A stretch of 64,000 bases of DNA, from assembly GCA_016839165.1 (NCBI GenBank), contig CP069300.1:6520001-6584000 (forward strand), in the 5' to 3' direction. The position numbers were made by a program, and so were the translations under genes. The notes below the pieces were generated by a model. The model saw only the letters and a list, made by a program, of their open reading frames with translations. It was not told the origin of the DNA and made no database searches. This DNA is from Bradyrhizobium sp. PSBB068 (GTDB lineage: Bacteria; Pseudomonadota; Alphaproteobacteria; Rhizobiales; Xanthobacteraceae). This document shows positions 48,365 through 55,652 of this stretch, piece after piece. Within the stretch, counting starts at the first letter, position 1. Each line of letters opens with the position of its first letter.

Positions 48365-48775
48365 TCAGGTCTTGATGTCGGCCGGCAGCTTGCCGCCATT
48401 GGCGGCGAGCTTGGCCATCACCTGCTGATGCAGCCAGACATTCATGGTGGCGGTGTTGTTGGTATCGCCGGTGTAGTGCAGCTCCTTCGCGAGCTCCTTG
48501 CGCGCCGCAAGGCTCGAGTCGAGGCCGAGCGCCTTCATCAGGTCGACGATCGAGGTGCGCCAGTCGAGCTTCTCGCCGGTGGCCGCCGCCGCCTTGTCGA
48601 CGATCGCAGCGACATCGACCGTTTGCGCCGCCGGCGTCCCTGGCGCCGCCGAGGTGGAAGCTGGCGATGTTGATGCCGATGCCGTGCCGGGCGCGGCCGT
48701 CGTTGTGATCTCAGCCGTCTTGGCTTGTGCGCCATGGCCGAAGATTGCACCCATGATGCTTCCGAAAATGCTCAT
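48365..48775 (-). CDS. DUF3597 domain protein
   Basis: 136 residues. An N-terminal MSIFGSIMGAIFGHG segment and an Ala/Thr/Ser/Pro-rich linker lead to the DUF3597 domain (VDVAAIVDKAAAATGEKLDWRTSIVDLMKALGLDSSLAARKELAKELHYTG ... MNVWLHQQVMAKLAANGG). Function is unknown; a solved structure exists for the family but no activity. A TGAC-N4-GTCA box 93 bases upstream resembles the tandem boxes in front of the nearby sensor kinase. Confidence 0.85.
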   Translation of the reverse strand: MSIFGSIMGAIFGHGAQAKTAEITTTAAPGTASASTSPASTSAAPGTPAAQTVDVAAIVDKAAAATGEKLDWRTSIVDLMKALGLDSSLAARKELAKELHYTGDTNNTATMNVWLHQQVMAKLAANGGKLPADIKT

Positions 48776-48867
48776 GTTCTCTCACTCCATGCGCCCGGGA
48801 CGGCGTGGTCCCGTGGCTGGTTCCAGTGACGAGCAAACGATAAGCAGGCCATTGGCCGAGCGGAAGA

Positions 48868-48879
48868 TGACCATCGTCA
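48868..48879. promoter_or_regulatory. TGAC-N4-GTCA box upstream of the DUF3597 gene
   Basis: TGACCATCGTCA has the same palindromic outer bases and CGTCA half as the tandem TGACTTTCGTCA boxes at 53662-53695. As a single occurrence of an eight-base pattern it could be chance. Confidence 0.25.
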
Positions 48880-48980
48880 CTATCGGAGTGTGGGACGGCG
48901 TGGTGCAATTTGGGGCGAGAATCGTGCGGTCGTGCACCGCACGTCGCGAGCGTTTCATCGTACGCCCCACGTGCGATGAA

Positions 48981-49031
48981 GTCAGCCGTCCCGGCCCGAT
49001 TCGCCAGCCCCGAGAAGTCGGGACGGCTGAC
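48981..49031 (-). terminator. Candidate 3' hairpin of the GTPase operon
   Basis: GTCAGCCGTCCCG (48981-48993) and CGGGACGGCTGAC (49019-49031) pair perfectly over 13 bases with a 25-base loop, starting 17 bases after the GTPase stop codon. No strong T-run follows, so termination is a guess. Confidence 0.4.
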
Positions 49032-49047
49032 ACCAACGCGCGTTGAG

Positions 49048-49560
49048 CTAGAGCTGGCGGCGGCGGATGGTCTGGGCGAGCTCGACAAAGCTTTCCGCGA
49101 TGCCGACGCCTGTCTTGGCGCTGACCGACTTGACGCTCGACTTGGCGAGTGACTTGGCGAGCCCGGCAATCGCGCCGGCGCTGCCCGCGGCTTCCGGCAG
49201 GTCGATCTTGTTCAGCAACGCGCGGTAGGGCCGGCCCGGAAAGCGCTCCTCGAAACCGCGGACCAACTCGACCATCCGGGTCACGGTCTGCGGCCGCGTG
49301 ACGTCGGAGACGATGATGGCGGCAGACGCGCCGGTGACGTAGACGGTGTCGAATATCTGCGTGCCGAAATCGCCGTCGGTATCCCACAGCACGAGGCGCA
49401 TCGGATCGCCGCCGTCGGCCGGCGCCACGTCGTGGCTCAGGATCTCGACGCCCAGCGTCGATTTGTACTGGCCCTCGAACCGGTTGTAGATCAGCCGGTA
49501 GAGGATCGACGTCTTGCCGACCCCCATATCGCCGAGCAGCATGACTTTCGCGGTGAGCAT
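49048..49560 (-). CDS. Ras/Rab-like small GTPase
   Basis: 170 residues, a complete Ras-superfamily G domain in a bacterium. G1 is GDMGVGKTS, G2 Thr lies in KSTLGVE, G3 is WDTDGD, G4 is NKID and G5 is SAK. The Gln that follows DxxG in Ras and Rab (DTAGQ) is Asp here, so intrinsic GTP hydrolysis should be slow and a partner GAP likely. There is no lipidation motif. Its ATG overlaps the stop of the preceding OmpA-family gene by one base (TGATG), so the two are translated together. It probably acts as a nucleotide switch for that membrane protein. Confidence 0.9.
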   Translation of the reverse strand: MLTAKVMLLGDMGVGKTSILYRLIYNRFEGQYKSTLGVEILSHDVAPADGGDPMRLVLWDTDGDFGTQIFDTVYVTGASAAIIVSDVTRPQTVTRMVELVRGFEERFPGRPYRALLNKIDLPEAAGSAGAIAGLAKSLAKSSVKSVSAKTGVGIAESFVELAQTIRRRQL

Positions 49561-51302
49561 CAGCGGGCCACTTCGCCTCGATAGACCGTCTCGAACGCGA
49601 CGCGGCGGTTGCCGCCGACGGTGGCGTCGAGCCGGTCGGTGATCGGCATCGCCGCAGCGCGCGACACCAGGATCAGTCGCGACGGATCGACACCGAGCGC
49701 GGTCAACCTGCGCTGGACCTGCTCCGCCCGCTTGCGCCCCAGCGTCTTGTTGGTGCCTTCGGTGCCGCTCTGATCGGCGTAGCCGACGACCCGTATCTTG
49801 AGATCGCTGTTCGCCAGCAGTCCGGCGAGCTCGCGCAGCTGCTGCTCGGCCTGGTCGTTGTAGAGGACTTCATCCGAATTGTTGGCGAAGAAGATCGCGG
49901 TCGAAGAGATGAAGCGGTCGAGCCGCGCCGTCGGGCCGTCGGCGACGGATTGCAGCTTCGTAAATTGCTCACCCAGTTTCGCGTACTGCTCGCCGAGCTT
50001 GTCATACTGCGCGGTCAGCCCGGCGATCTTCTGGTCGCCCGACTTCGCCTGCGCGCTCATCGCCTCGCGCATCTGGTCGAGGCTCGCCTGCAGGCGCTTC
50101 AGGCTTTCTGCGATGCTGGCCTGCGATGCGGCAAGCTGATCCGGCGCGGACACGAGCCCGATCCGGTTGACGATCCTGTACGGCGCCGCGGCCGCAGCGA
50201 GCGCGTCGATCAATGGCGCGGTCTCGAGCTGGCTCGGCTCGATTCCCGTAACGGCCACGCTTGCCTTGCCGTGATCGAAGTCGAGCCGTAGCGGGAACGT
50301 GGCCAGCAACGGCTGCTTCGCTGCGAGCTGGTCGAGCGCCGCATGGGTCCGCCGCTCGAAAAGACTGCGCGACACCGAGGTCGCGGCAAGCCAGAGCAGC
50401 AGCGCCAGCACAGCGGCGAGCACGCCAAACAGGATCACTTTGCCGCGCCGGCCTGCGATCCGCGGCGGCGTATCATCGGTCTCGATCGCGGCTGCGAGCG
50501 AGGCAAGCATCGGGCCATCGCAATCCGCGCCCCGGTCGATGCGCTCGATCGCGTCGAAGAATAGCGAATTGATCCGGGCATTGTCCGCCGGGCGCAGCGG
50601 GCCCAGGCACTCCGCGGCCAGGATGAAGCGGGGTGAGGCGCGCAGCGCGATCTGCCGGCCGCCGAAATCGAGCGTTTGCAGATTGCCCTCGCCGGCGAGC
50701 GCCTGCACCGAGAACTCCAGGATCGCGGCCACCATCGCGCTGAGCAGATCGGCGCGCTCGTCGGGGGTCGCGTCGCGCTTCCAGTCGGCGATCAGGCGGC
50801 CGTTGCCGCGCTCGATGATCAGCAGCCGGTTGACCCGCGGCGGGCTGTCGGCCAGCACGAACTCGCTGATCGGGCGCCCCGTTGCCAGCGACTTGATCCG
50901 CCCCACCCACAGTTGCGCCGAGGTCAGCGCGTTGATGCGCTGCTCGAGCGAGGCAACCACCTCCCTGAACGCATTCGCAACCGCGGCGCTGACCAGCCGG
51001 CCGACGATCGGATAGAGCGCTTCGATCATCTGCTCGCGCGAATTCTTGATCTCACTGCGGATCGCGGAGACCACCACCGGCGCGATCGCGCTGGCGAGCT
51101 CGCGCGGCCGGTTGACCTCGGCGCGCTCCAGCGCCTCGACCAGAATGCCGGCGGTGGCCGTCTCCAGGCGATCGGAATTGCCGACATAGCGCTGCAGCGA
51201 GTCGAGGTCGGCCTCCAGCGACGACAGGCGCGTCGCCTCGGGCTGAAACAGCAATGTCTTGAGCTGCTCGATCTCGCGATTCTGGCCGGCAGCAGCTGCC
51301 AT
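49560..51302 (-). CDS. Inner-membrane OmpA-family protein with roadblock-like cytoplasmic part
   Basis: 580 residues. The N-terminal ~280 residues are cytoplasmic: a short IEQLKTLLF motif, helical segments (residues ~30-130), then about residues 165-245 with a roadblock/LC7-like pattern (NRLLIIERGNGRLIAD ... LLSAMVAAILEFSVQAL ... LDFGGRQIALRASPRFILAAE). One membrane helix (VILFGVLAAVLALLLWLA) lies near 287-306. The periplasmic part has a BON-like segment, a coiled coil with KLGEQYAKLGEQFTKL repeats, and a C-terminal OmpA peptidoglycan-binding domain (FFANNSDEVLYND ... VVGYADQSGT ... LGRKRAEQVQRRL). It links a cytoplasmic GTPase to the cell wall. It lies two bases after the coiled-coil gene and is coupled to the GTPase. 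Confidence 0.88.
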   Translation of the reverse strand: MAAAAGQNREIEQLKTLLFQPEATRLSSLEADLDSLQRYVGNSDRLETATAGILVEALERAEVNRPRELASAIAPVVVSAIRSEIKNSREQMIEALYPIVGRLVSAAVANAFREVVASLEQRINALTSAQLWVGRIKSLATGRPISEFVLADSPPRVNRLLIIERGNGRLIADWKRDATPDERADLLSAMVAAILEFSVQALAGEGNLQTLDFGGRQIALRASPRFILAAECLGPLRPADNARINSLFFDAIERIDRGADCDGPMLASLAAAIETDDTPPRIAGRRGKVILFGVLAAVLALLLWLAATSVSRSLFERRTHAALDQLAAKQPLLATFPLRLDFDHGKASVAVTGIEPSQLETAPLIDALAAAAAPYRIVNRIGLVSAPDQLAASQASIAESLKRLQASLDQMREAMSAQAKSGDQKIAGLTAQYDKLGEQYAKLGEQFTKLQSVADGPTARLDRFISSTAIFFANNSDEVLYNDQAEQQLRELAGLLANSDLKIRVVGYADQSGTEGTNKTLGRKRAEQVQRRLTALGVDPSRLILVSRAAAMPITDRLDATVGGNRRVAFETVYRGEVAR

Positions 51303-51304
51303 GC

Positions 51305-51667
51305 TTATTTGCCCGTGCGGCCGGATCCCAATCCGCTGATGACGGTGCCGAGCTGGGTGATGGCCGCGCCGACATCCTTCAGCGAGTCGAGCCGCTTCTG
51401 CTCGGTATCCCGCTCGAGGTCGGAGAGCCGCGCAGAAAGCGCGGTGAGCTCGTTGGTGAAATCCGCCTGCATCTGCTTCAGCGATGCCCGCATCTCCTCG
51501 CGCAGACCCGAAAGGTTGGTCTCGAGCGAACGTTGCGCGCCGCCAAACAGCAGGTCGCGGACCTGATCGATCGCCGCCATGCCATGCGCTGCGGCATCCG
51601 CGCCGTTGCCGGCCGCCGCGTTTGCCAGTCCATCCGAATCCTTGGTCTGGCGCTCGATACCCTTCAT
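51305..51667 (-). CDS. Small coiled-coil protein of the OmpA/GTPase operon
   Basis: About 120 residues from an ATG with AGGGA seven bases upstream; the frame to 51724 is not used. The region IDQVRDLLFGGAQRSLETNL resembles the N-terminal IEQLKTLLF segment of the following OmpA-family protein. A coiled coil follows (LREEMRASLKQMQADFTNELTALSARLSDLERD). No membrane segment. Its stop lies two bases before the OmpA gene start. It may be a soluble partner that competes for or bridges the same binding site. No known family recognised. Confidence 0.75.
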   Translation of the reverse strand: MKGIERQTKDSDGLANAAAGNGADAAAHGMAAIDQVRDLLFGGAQRSLETNLSGLREEMRASLKQMQADFTNELTALSARLSDLERDTEQKRLDSLKDVGAAITQLGTVISGLGSGRTGK

Positions 51668-51827
51668 GGTCGTTCCCTGCTCACTCAAAGCTGCGCAATC
51701 CGGACCTGCCGTGTCGAAAAGCAAATCCGGAACAATCCTATAGCCAATTTTGTGGGCGCGGCCCAGAGAAAGGCGAGCAATTTCAGCCAGATCAGCGGCC
51801 TGGTTGTACGGACAAGGCCAATTATTT

Positions 51828-52484
51828 CTAGTAAGTTATTGCCTTTATTGCGAGTTCCGTGCGGTTCTTGACCTGGCATTTCTCCAGGATGGTGCTGACA
51901 TAGTTCTTCACCGTACCCTCGGCCAAATGCAGCCGCTCGCCGATCTCGGTATTGCTCTTGCCCTCGACGATCAGCGTGAGAATTTCATTCTCCCGCGCGG
52001 TCAGCCCGTCGCGAACCGGCAGCTTCGCCGAGACGCGCGGGCCGCGGAGCCGCTTGAACTCGTCGAGAATGCGCGCTGCGACACCGGGCGAAAGCCCGGA
52101 CTGGCCGTTGATGACCGCGCGGATCGTCGATGCGATCTCCTCCATCCTGGCATCCTTGAGCAGATAGGCCTTGGCGCCCGCGCTGACCGCTTCGAAGATC
52201 AGGTCGTTGGTCTCGAACGTCGTCAGCACGACGATGTGGGTCTGCGGCAGCTCGCGGAGAATCCGCTGGGTCGCTGCGATGCCATCGACGCGCGGCATCT
52301 GCAGGTCCATCAGGATGACGTCCGGCCGGTAGCGCCGCGCGAATTCGATGGCCTGCTCGCCGTCGGCAGCACCGGGAAGGATCTCGAAATCATCGTTCTG
52401 CTGGGCAAGCAGTGTTGCGATACCTTCCCTGATCAGGGTCTGATCCTCGGCGATCAGCACCCGTACCTTCTCAATCCTGCTCAC
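51828..52484 (-). CDS. NarL/LuxR-type response regulator
   Basis: 218 residues. The receiver domain has the acidic pair in LIAEDQ, phospho-acceptor Asp in DVILMDLQMPRVDG, Thr in VVLTTFET and Lys in YLLKDA. The C-terminal LuxR-type helix-turn-helix is LTARENEILTLIVEGKSNTEIGERLHLAEGTVKNYVSTILEK. It lies 41 bases downstream of the cognate histidine kinase on the same strand. Two identical palindromes upstream of the kinase gene are candidate binding sites for autoregulation. Confidence 0.95.
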   Translation of the reverse strand: MSRIEKVRVLIAEDQTLIREGIATLLAQQNDDFEILPGAADGEQAIEFARRYRPDVILMDLQMPRVDGIAATQRILRELPQTHIVVLTTFETNDLIFEAVSAGAKAYLLKDARMEEIASTIRAVINGQSGLSPGVAARILDEFKRLRGPRVSAKLPVRDGLTARENEILTLIVEGKSNTEIGERLHLAEGTVKNYVSTILEKCQVKNRTELAIKAITY

Positions 52485-52525
52485 GGGCTTGCGTCATCCT
52501 CTCGAAGGTCCTGAATGCAACGGCA

Positions 52526-53596
52526 TCAATCGGCCAGCACACCGACCGATCCGGCCGGCGGCACCGCCACGGGGAGCGATATCCGGACCAGCGTTCCCTG
52601 TCCGGGTGCGCTCTCGACCGCGCAGCTTCCGCCGACAAGTTCAGCAAATTCGGCCATTCCGATCAATCCGAAATGTCCGGGATGAGGGACCGCGGGATCG
52701 AAGCCGTGGCCGTCGTCGCGGATCTCGACCACGAGCTTGCGGCCGACCGCCGCCGGTGCATCGAAGGCGTGAAAGGAGACCCGGCGTGCCTGCGCATGGG
52801 CCTGGACGTTGCGCAGCGCCTCGCTGAGGATGCGTTGAACCGTCAATCCGCAATCGCGCAACCCGGCACGCGCCTCTTCGTCGATCTGGATCGACACCCG
52901 GACGCCGCTGCGTGCGGCAAAGTCGCTGAGCAGTCCCTCGACATCGGGATCGAGCTTCAGGTCGTCGGGGGTGCGCAGGCGATCGATGGCCTCACGGGCG
53001 CGCGAAAGGCCGCTCGCTGCGGCATCTTCGGCGGTTGCCAGGCTGTCCGCCACGCGCGCCGGATCGGCCGAGAGATAATGCCTGATCAGCCGGATCTGGG
53101 TCAGAAGCGCCACGATCGAATGCACCAGCGTGTCGTGCAGATCACGCGCCAGCCGCAGCCGCGTTCGCGCCAGCGAGGCAAAGCGCACCTCCGCGCTCGC
53201 CGCCTCGAGCTGCTGCTCCATCAGGCGCCGCGCCCGGCGCTCGCTGCCGAGCAGCGTTTCGACCTGACGCCCGGCAAAGTCGGGCATGGCGATGACGAAG
53301 TAGTGCGACCGCGCGCCATTCCACCGCACCACCGCCGTCATCGGCTGCGCGATGCCCGGCGATGCGCCGCGCACGCCGGCCAGCGCAATGATGTCCCGCC
53401 GGCCGCCGGCAAGCGCCGCCAACTCGGCTTCCATGCCGACCAGCAGCATGCACTCGCAGCAATCGACGCCGATCGCGGGAAGCCATTCGACCAGCCGCCC
53501 GATTTTCCGCTGCATGCTCCGGTCGGCCCCGATGACGGCGAGACCGATGACATCGGCTTCTGCGGCCGCAAGCAAATCCGCGCTCAAATCGATCAT
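52526..53596 (-). CDS. HisKA_3-type sensor histidine kinase
   Basis: 356 residues without membrane segments, so cytoplasmic. The N-terminal 130 residues form an unassigned sensor region with a Cys pair (DCCEC) near residue 48. The dimerisation domain contains the phospho-acceptor His in LARDLHDTLVHSIVALLTQI. The ATPase domain shows the N box in EALRNVQAHAQA and G box DDGHGFDP with GHFGLIGM. It pairs with the NarL-type regulator downstream. The clustered Cys could sense redox or a metal. Its promoter carries two copies of TGACTTTCGTCA. Confidence 0.93.
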   Translation of the reverse strand: MIDLSADLLAAAEADVIGLAVIGADRSMQRKIGRLVEWLPAIGVDCCECMLLVGMEAELAALAGGRRDIIALAGVRGASPGIAQPMTAVVRWNGARSHYFVIAMPDFAGRQVETLLGSERRARRLMEQQLEAASAEVRFASLARTRLRLARDLHDTLVHSIVALLTQIRLIRHYLSADPARVADSLATAEDAAASGLSRAREAIDRLRTPDDLKLDPDVEGLLSDFAARSGVRVSIQIDEEARAGLRDCGLTVQRILSEALRNVQAHAQARRVSFHAFDAPAAVGRKLVVEIRDDGHGFDPAVPHPGHFGLIGMAEFAELVGGSCAVESAPGQGTLVRISLPVAVPPAGSVGVLAD

Positions 53597-53661
53597 GCGT
53601 TGCCCATCAACTCAGCGAGCAGCCCACTCTGGCGTAAGCCGGCTGCGGTCGTAAACGAATA

Positions 53662-53695
53662 TGACTTTCGTCACAACCGATCTTGACTTTCGTCA
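53662..53695. promoter_or_regulatory. Tandem identical palindromes upstream of the two-component genes
   Basis: TGACTTTCGTCA occurs exactly at 53662-53673 and again at 53684-53695, 22 bases apart (two helical turns). Each copy is a TGAC-N4-GTCA palindrome. The pair lies 66 bases upstream of the kinase start, between divergent genes. Confidence 0.6.
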
Positions 53696-53733
53696 GATGC
53701 CGCCGCCGCACGAAATGCGGTTCTCTCTCGGAC

Positions 53734-54153
53734 ATGAGCAAAGGCGCAATCCACGATGTGCCACATGCCGTCGCCGATGGCGACGCCAGCCGGGCCGCGC
53801 CCTGGGAGGGTCGCGCCAGTCGACCGGAGCTTGGACTGACAATGAGGGCCGCGCCACGGAAATCGTCGCGCATCGAACTGCACATGTTGGCGGAAGCAGA
53901 GAAGCCAGCGCGGCGCCGGCGCCTGAGCGCGACCCAGAAGGTCGCGTTGCGGGAAGCCCTCGCAGGCCGCTTGCAGCTCTATCCGCGCGGATATGCTGCG
54001 AGCAAGACCGGACCGTTCCACTCACGGCGCGCCATTCTCGGCCTGGTGCGCGCCGGCCTGATGAGCCTCAGCGCCACGGCGCGCTATGCGGCCGTGACCA
54101 AACGCGCCCGGGAAATCTACGCGGCTGCGGCCGACAACGCAGCGAGCGAATAG
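53734..54153 (+). CDS. Hypothetical basic protein
   Basis: About 139 residues from the Met at 53734 (an internal Met at 53842 with an upstream GGAGC is an alternative). The C-terminal half is helical and basic (RRRRLSATQKVALREALAGRLQLYPRGYAASKTGPFHSRRAILGLVRAGLMSLSATARYAAVTKRAREIYAA), suggesting a nucleic-acid-binding helical fold, but no family is recognised. It is divergent from the sensor kinase and shares the region with the tandem palindromes. Its stop precedes a dispersed repeat. Confidence 0.5.
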   Translation: MSKGAIHDVPHAVADGDASRAAPWEGRASRPELGLTMRAAPRKSSRIELHMLAEAEKPARRRRLSATQKVALREALAGRLQLYPRGYAASKTGPFHSRRAILGLVRAGLMSLSATARYAAVTKRAREIYAAAADNAASE

Positions 54154-54204
54154 GCCGGCGCAGGTCGCGGCTGACCTCCGGCGCGCCGTTCGCGATCCCG
54201 CTAC

Positions 54205-54304
54205 AGCGCGATGAGATTGGGTTGAATCGTCATCGCGCTTTAGCTCCTTGTTTGAGCATGATCTTGTCGGAAAGCCGCTTCGCACTTTTCCGGATCACGC
54301 TTTA
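54205..54304. repeat. Dispersed ~100-bp double-hairpin repeat, copy 3
   Basis: Same element as at 21893 and 36068: AGCGCGATGA facing TCATCGCGCTTT, then GAGCATGATC...CGGAAAG facing CTTTTCCGGATCACGC. Its right end supplies the TAA stop codon (54302-54304) of the minus-strand gene that follows. Confidence 0.9.
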
Positions 54305-54610
54305 GAACGGGAACGAGAACTCCCGGACCGGGGACTTGCTGTCAAAGCCCACCCCCTTCGCCGGCCCCTTGCGATAGTGGCCGTTGTAATCACCGACGCG
54401 ACGCCCGTCGGTCGAGAGACAGGCGAGGTCGTCGCGGCCGGCAGCCATTGGCCGGCGCCCCTGATAGCGCGTTCGCCAACAGTTGCAGTCCTGATCGCAG
54501 ACCACCCTGATCCGCTCAACCGCCGGCTGCCAGGTGCGATCCGCAGCCGGACCGGCGGGACTGATCAGGACAAGCGCGACCTGTGCGAAACCGACGATCA
54601 GGTTAACCAT
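54302..54610 (-). CDS. Small secreted Cys-containing protein
   Basis: About 102 residues from the ATG at 54610; a GTG at 54622 is also in frame. A hydrophobic N-terminus (VNLIVGFAQVALVLISPAGPA) looks like a signal peptide. The mature part holds a CDQDCNC cluster and a later Cys, and is basic with YNGHYRKGP. Similar small secreted proteins are common in bradyrhizobia but have no known role. Its stop codon is formed by the dispersed repeat, so an ancestral C-terminus may have been cut. Confidence 0.5.
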   Translation of the reverse strand: MVNLIVGFAQVALVLISPAGPAADRTWQPAVERIRVVCDQDCNCWRTRYQGRRPMAAGRDDLACLSTDGRRVGDYNGHYRKGPAKGVGFDSKSPVREFSFPF

Positions 54611-54787
54611 GACGGTATCCACCCCTTGAGAGCGCCTCGGATCGGCATGCCCACGAAAGTCGTGCCGTCTTTCATAGCAGCTTGCCCTTGAATGAACCGG
54701 CCGTCATGAGGCCGTCGCACTGCACAAACTTGTGCAGATGCTTATTTTGTTGCCGGATTCGTGCTATAGTTCGACTCGAACAGAGTG

Positions 54788-55075
54788 ATGGCTGGCACGC
54801 CTATGCGGTTTCTCGGTCTCGTTCTAAGGACGCTTTTTCTGCTCGTCGTGGTGGTAACAACGGCCCGGGTGGCCATGCCCCAGAATGAGAGCTTTGCGAC
54901 TTTGTACGACACCCCTTCTGACCTGTTCCGCATCCTGCTCGGTGCCGCCGTCTGCTTCTTCGTTTGCATCCAGATCTTCCGATATTCGCGGGATCCTGTT
55001 GACATGCGCAGATGGGTTCCGATCGGTCTTGCGGTCCTGCCGCTGGCGCTGATTTGCGCACGCGTCATCTGGTAG
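54788..55075 (+). CDS. Small three-helix membrane protein
   Basis: About 95 residues with three hydrophobic segments (LVLRTLFLLVVVVTTARVA, ILLGAAVCFFVCIQIF, WVPIGLAVLPLALICARVIW) separated by short charged loops. It resembles the small conserved membrane proteins of bradyrhizobia of unknown function. A GTG one codon upstream and an ATG at 54803 are alternative starts. It is antisense to the 3' continuation of the truncated hydrolase. Confidence 0.7.
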   Translation: MAGTPMRFLGLVLRTLFLLVVVVTTARVAMPQNESFATLYDTPSDLFRILLGAAVCFFVCIQIFRYSRDPVDMRRWVPIGLAVLPLALICARVIW

Positions 55076-55099
55076 CGCGCAGCGTCCCGCCTCGGCGCC

Positions 55100-55642
55100 C
55101 ATACCGCCCGCCACGCGCTGCCCTTGCGGATCATTCTCCAGATCGGACAGGCTGAGCTGGCGTGCGCGGCCGACCGGCTTGACGAATTCCGGATTGGTGC
55201 CGGAAAGATTGATCTCGTTGCCGAGTTCGAAGGCGGCCAGAACGATGCCCTTGGCTTCCAGGCGATCGAGGACCGGCTGCAATGTCGCGTGGAATTGCTC
55301 GGGGTCGGCAGCGGACAGCGGCGTGCTTCCGAACGGATCGTAGCCGCCGAAATGGTAGATCAGCCACTCGATCCTGATGCCGCGCTGCCAGGCTCGCTCG
55401 GCGTAGTCGATGCCCTTGTCGTCCAGCGTGATGGAGGCGCGGATGACCGACACGCCGGCTGCATGGATCGCATCCAGCATAGCATTCTGATCCGCGACGC
55501 TGAGCACATAGGGATTGATGACGTTGACGCCGACGGCGGCCTCGCCGGCCCGCGCCGCGGAGATCGCGCCCAGAAGAGCCGCGAGCGTAAGCAGAACGCG
55601 CGTTGAACCAAGCGCGAGAAGCAAGCAGAAAGCCCTCGCCAT
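55100..55642 (-). pseudogene. N-terminal fragment of a secreted glycoside hydrolase
   Basis: The first ~180 residues look like a secreted TIM-barrel glycoside hydrolase: signal peptide, GVNVINPYVLSVADQNAMLDAIHAAGVSVIRASITL, and the acid/base motif FELGNEINLSGTNPEF. After LENDPQGQRVAGG the frame continues antisense to the small membrane gene with no hydrolase-like sequence, so the second half of the barrel, including the nucleophile, is missing. It lies 10 bases downstream of the alginate lyase gene, so an intact ancestral operon for polysaccharide breakdown was probably truncated. Confidence 0.7.
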
Positions 55643-55652
55643 GACTGCTCCG

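Noticed and set aside
54824-55100. Continuation of the hydrolase frame to 54824
   Set aside because: The sequence beyond ~55100 has no hydrolase character and is antisense to a membrane-protein gene.
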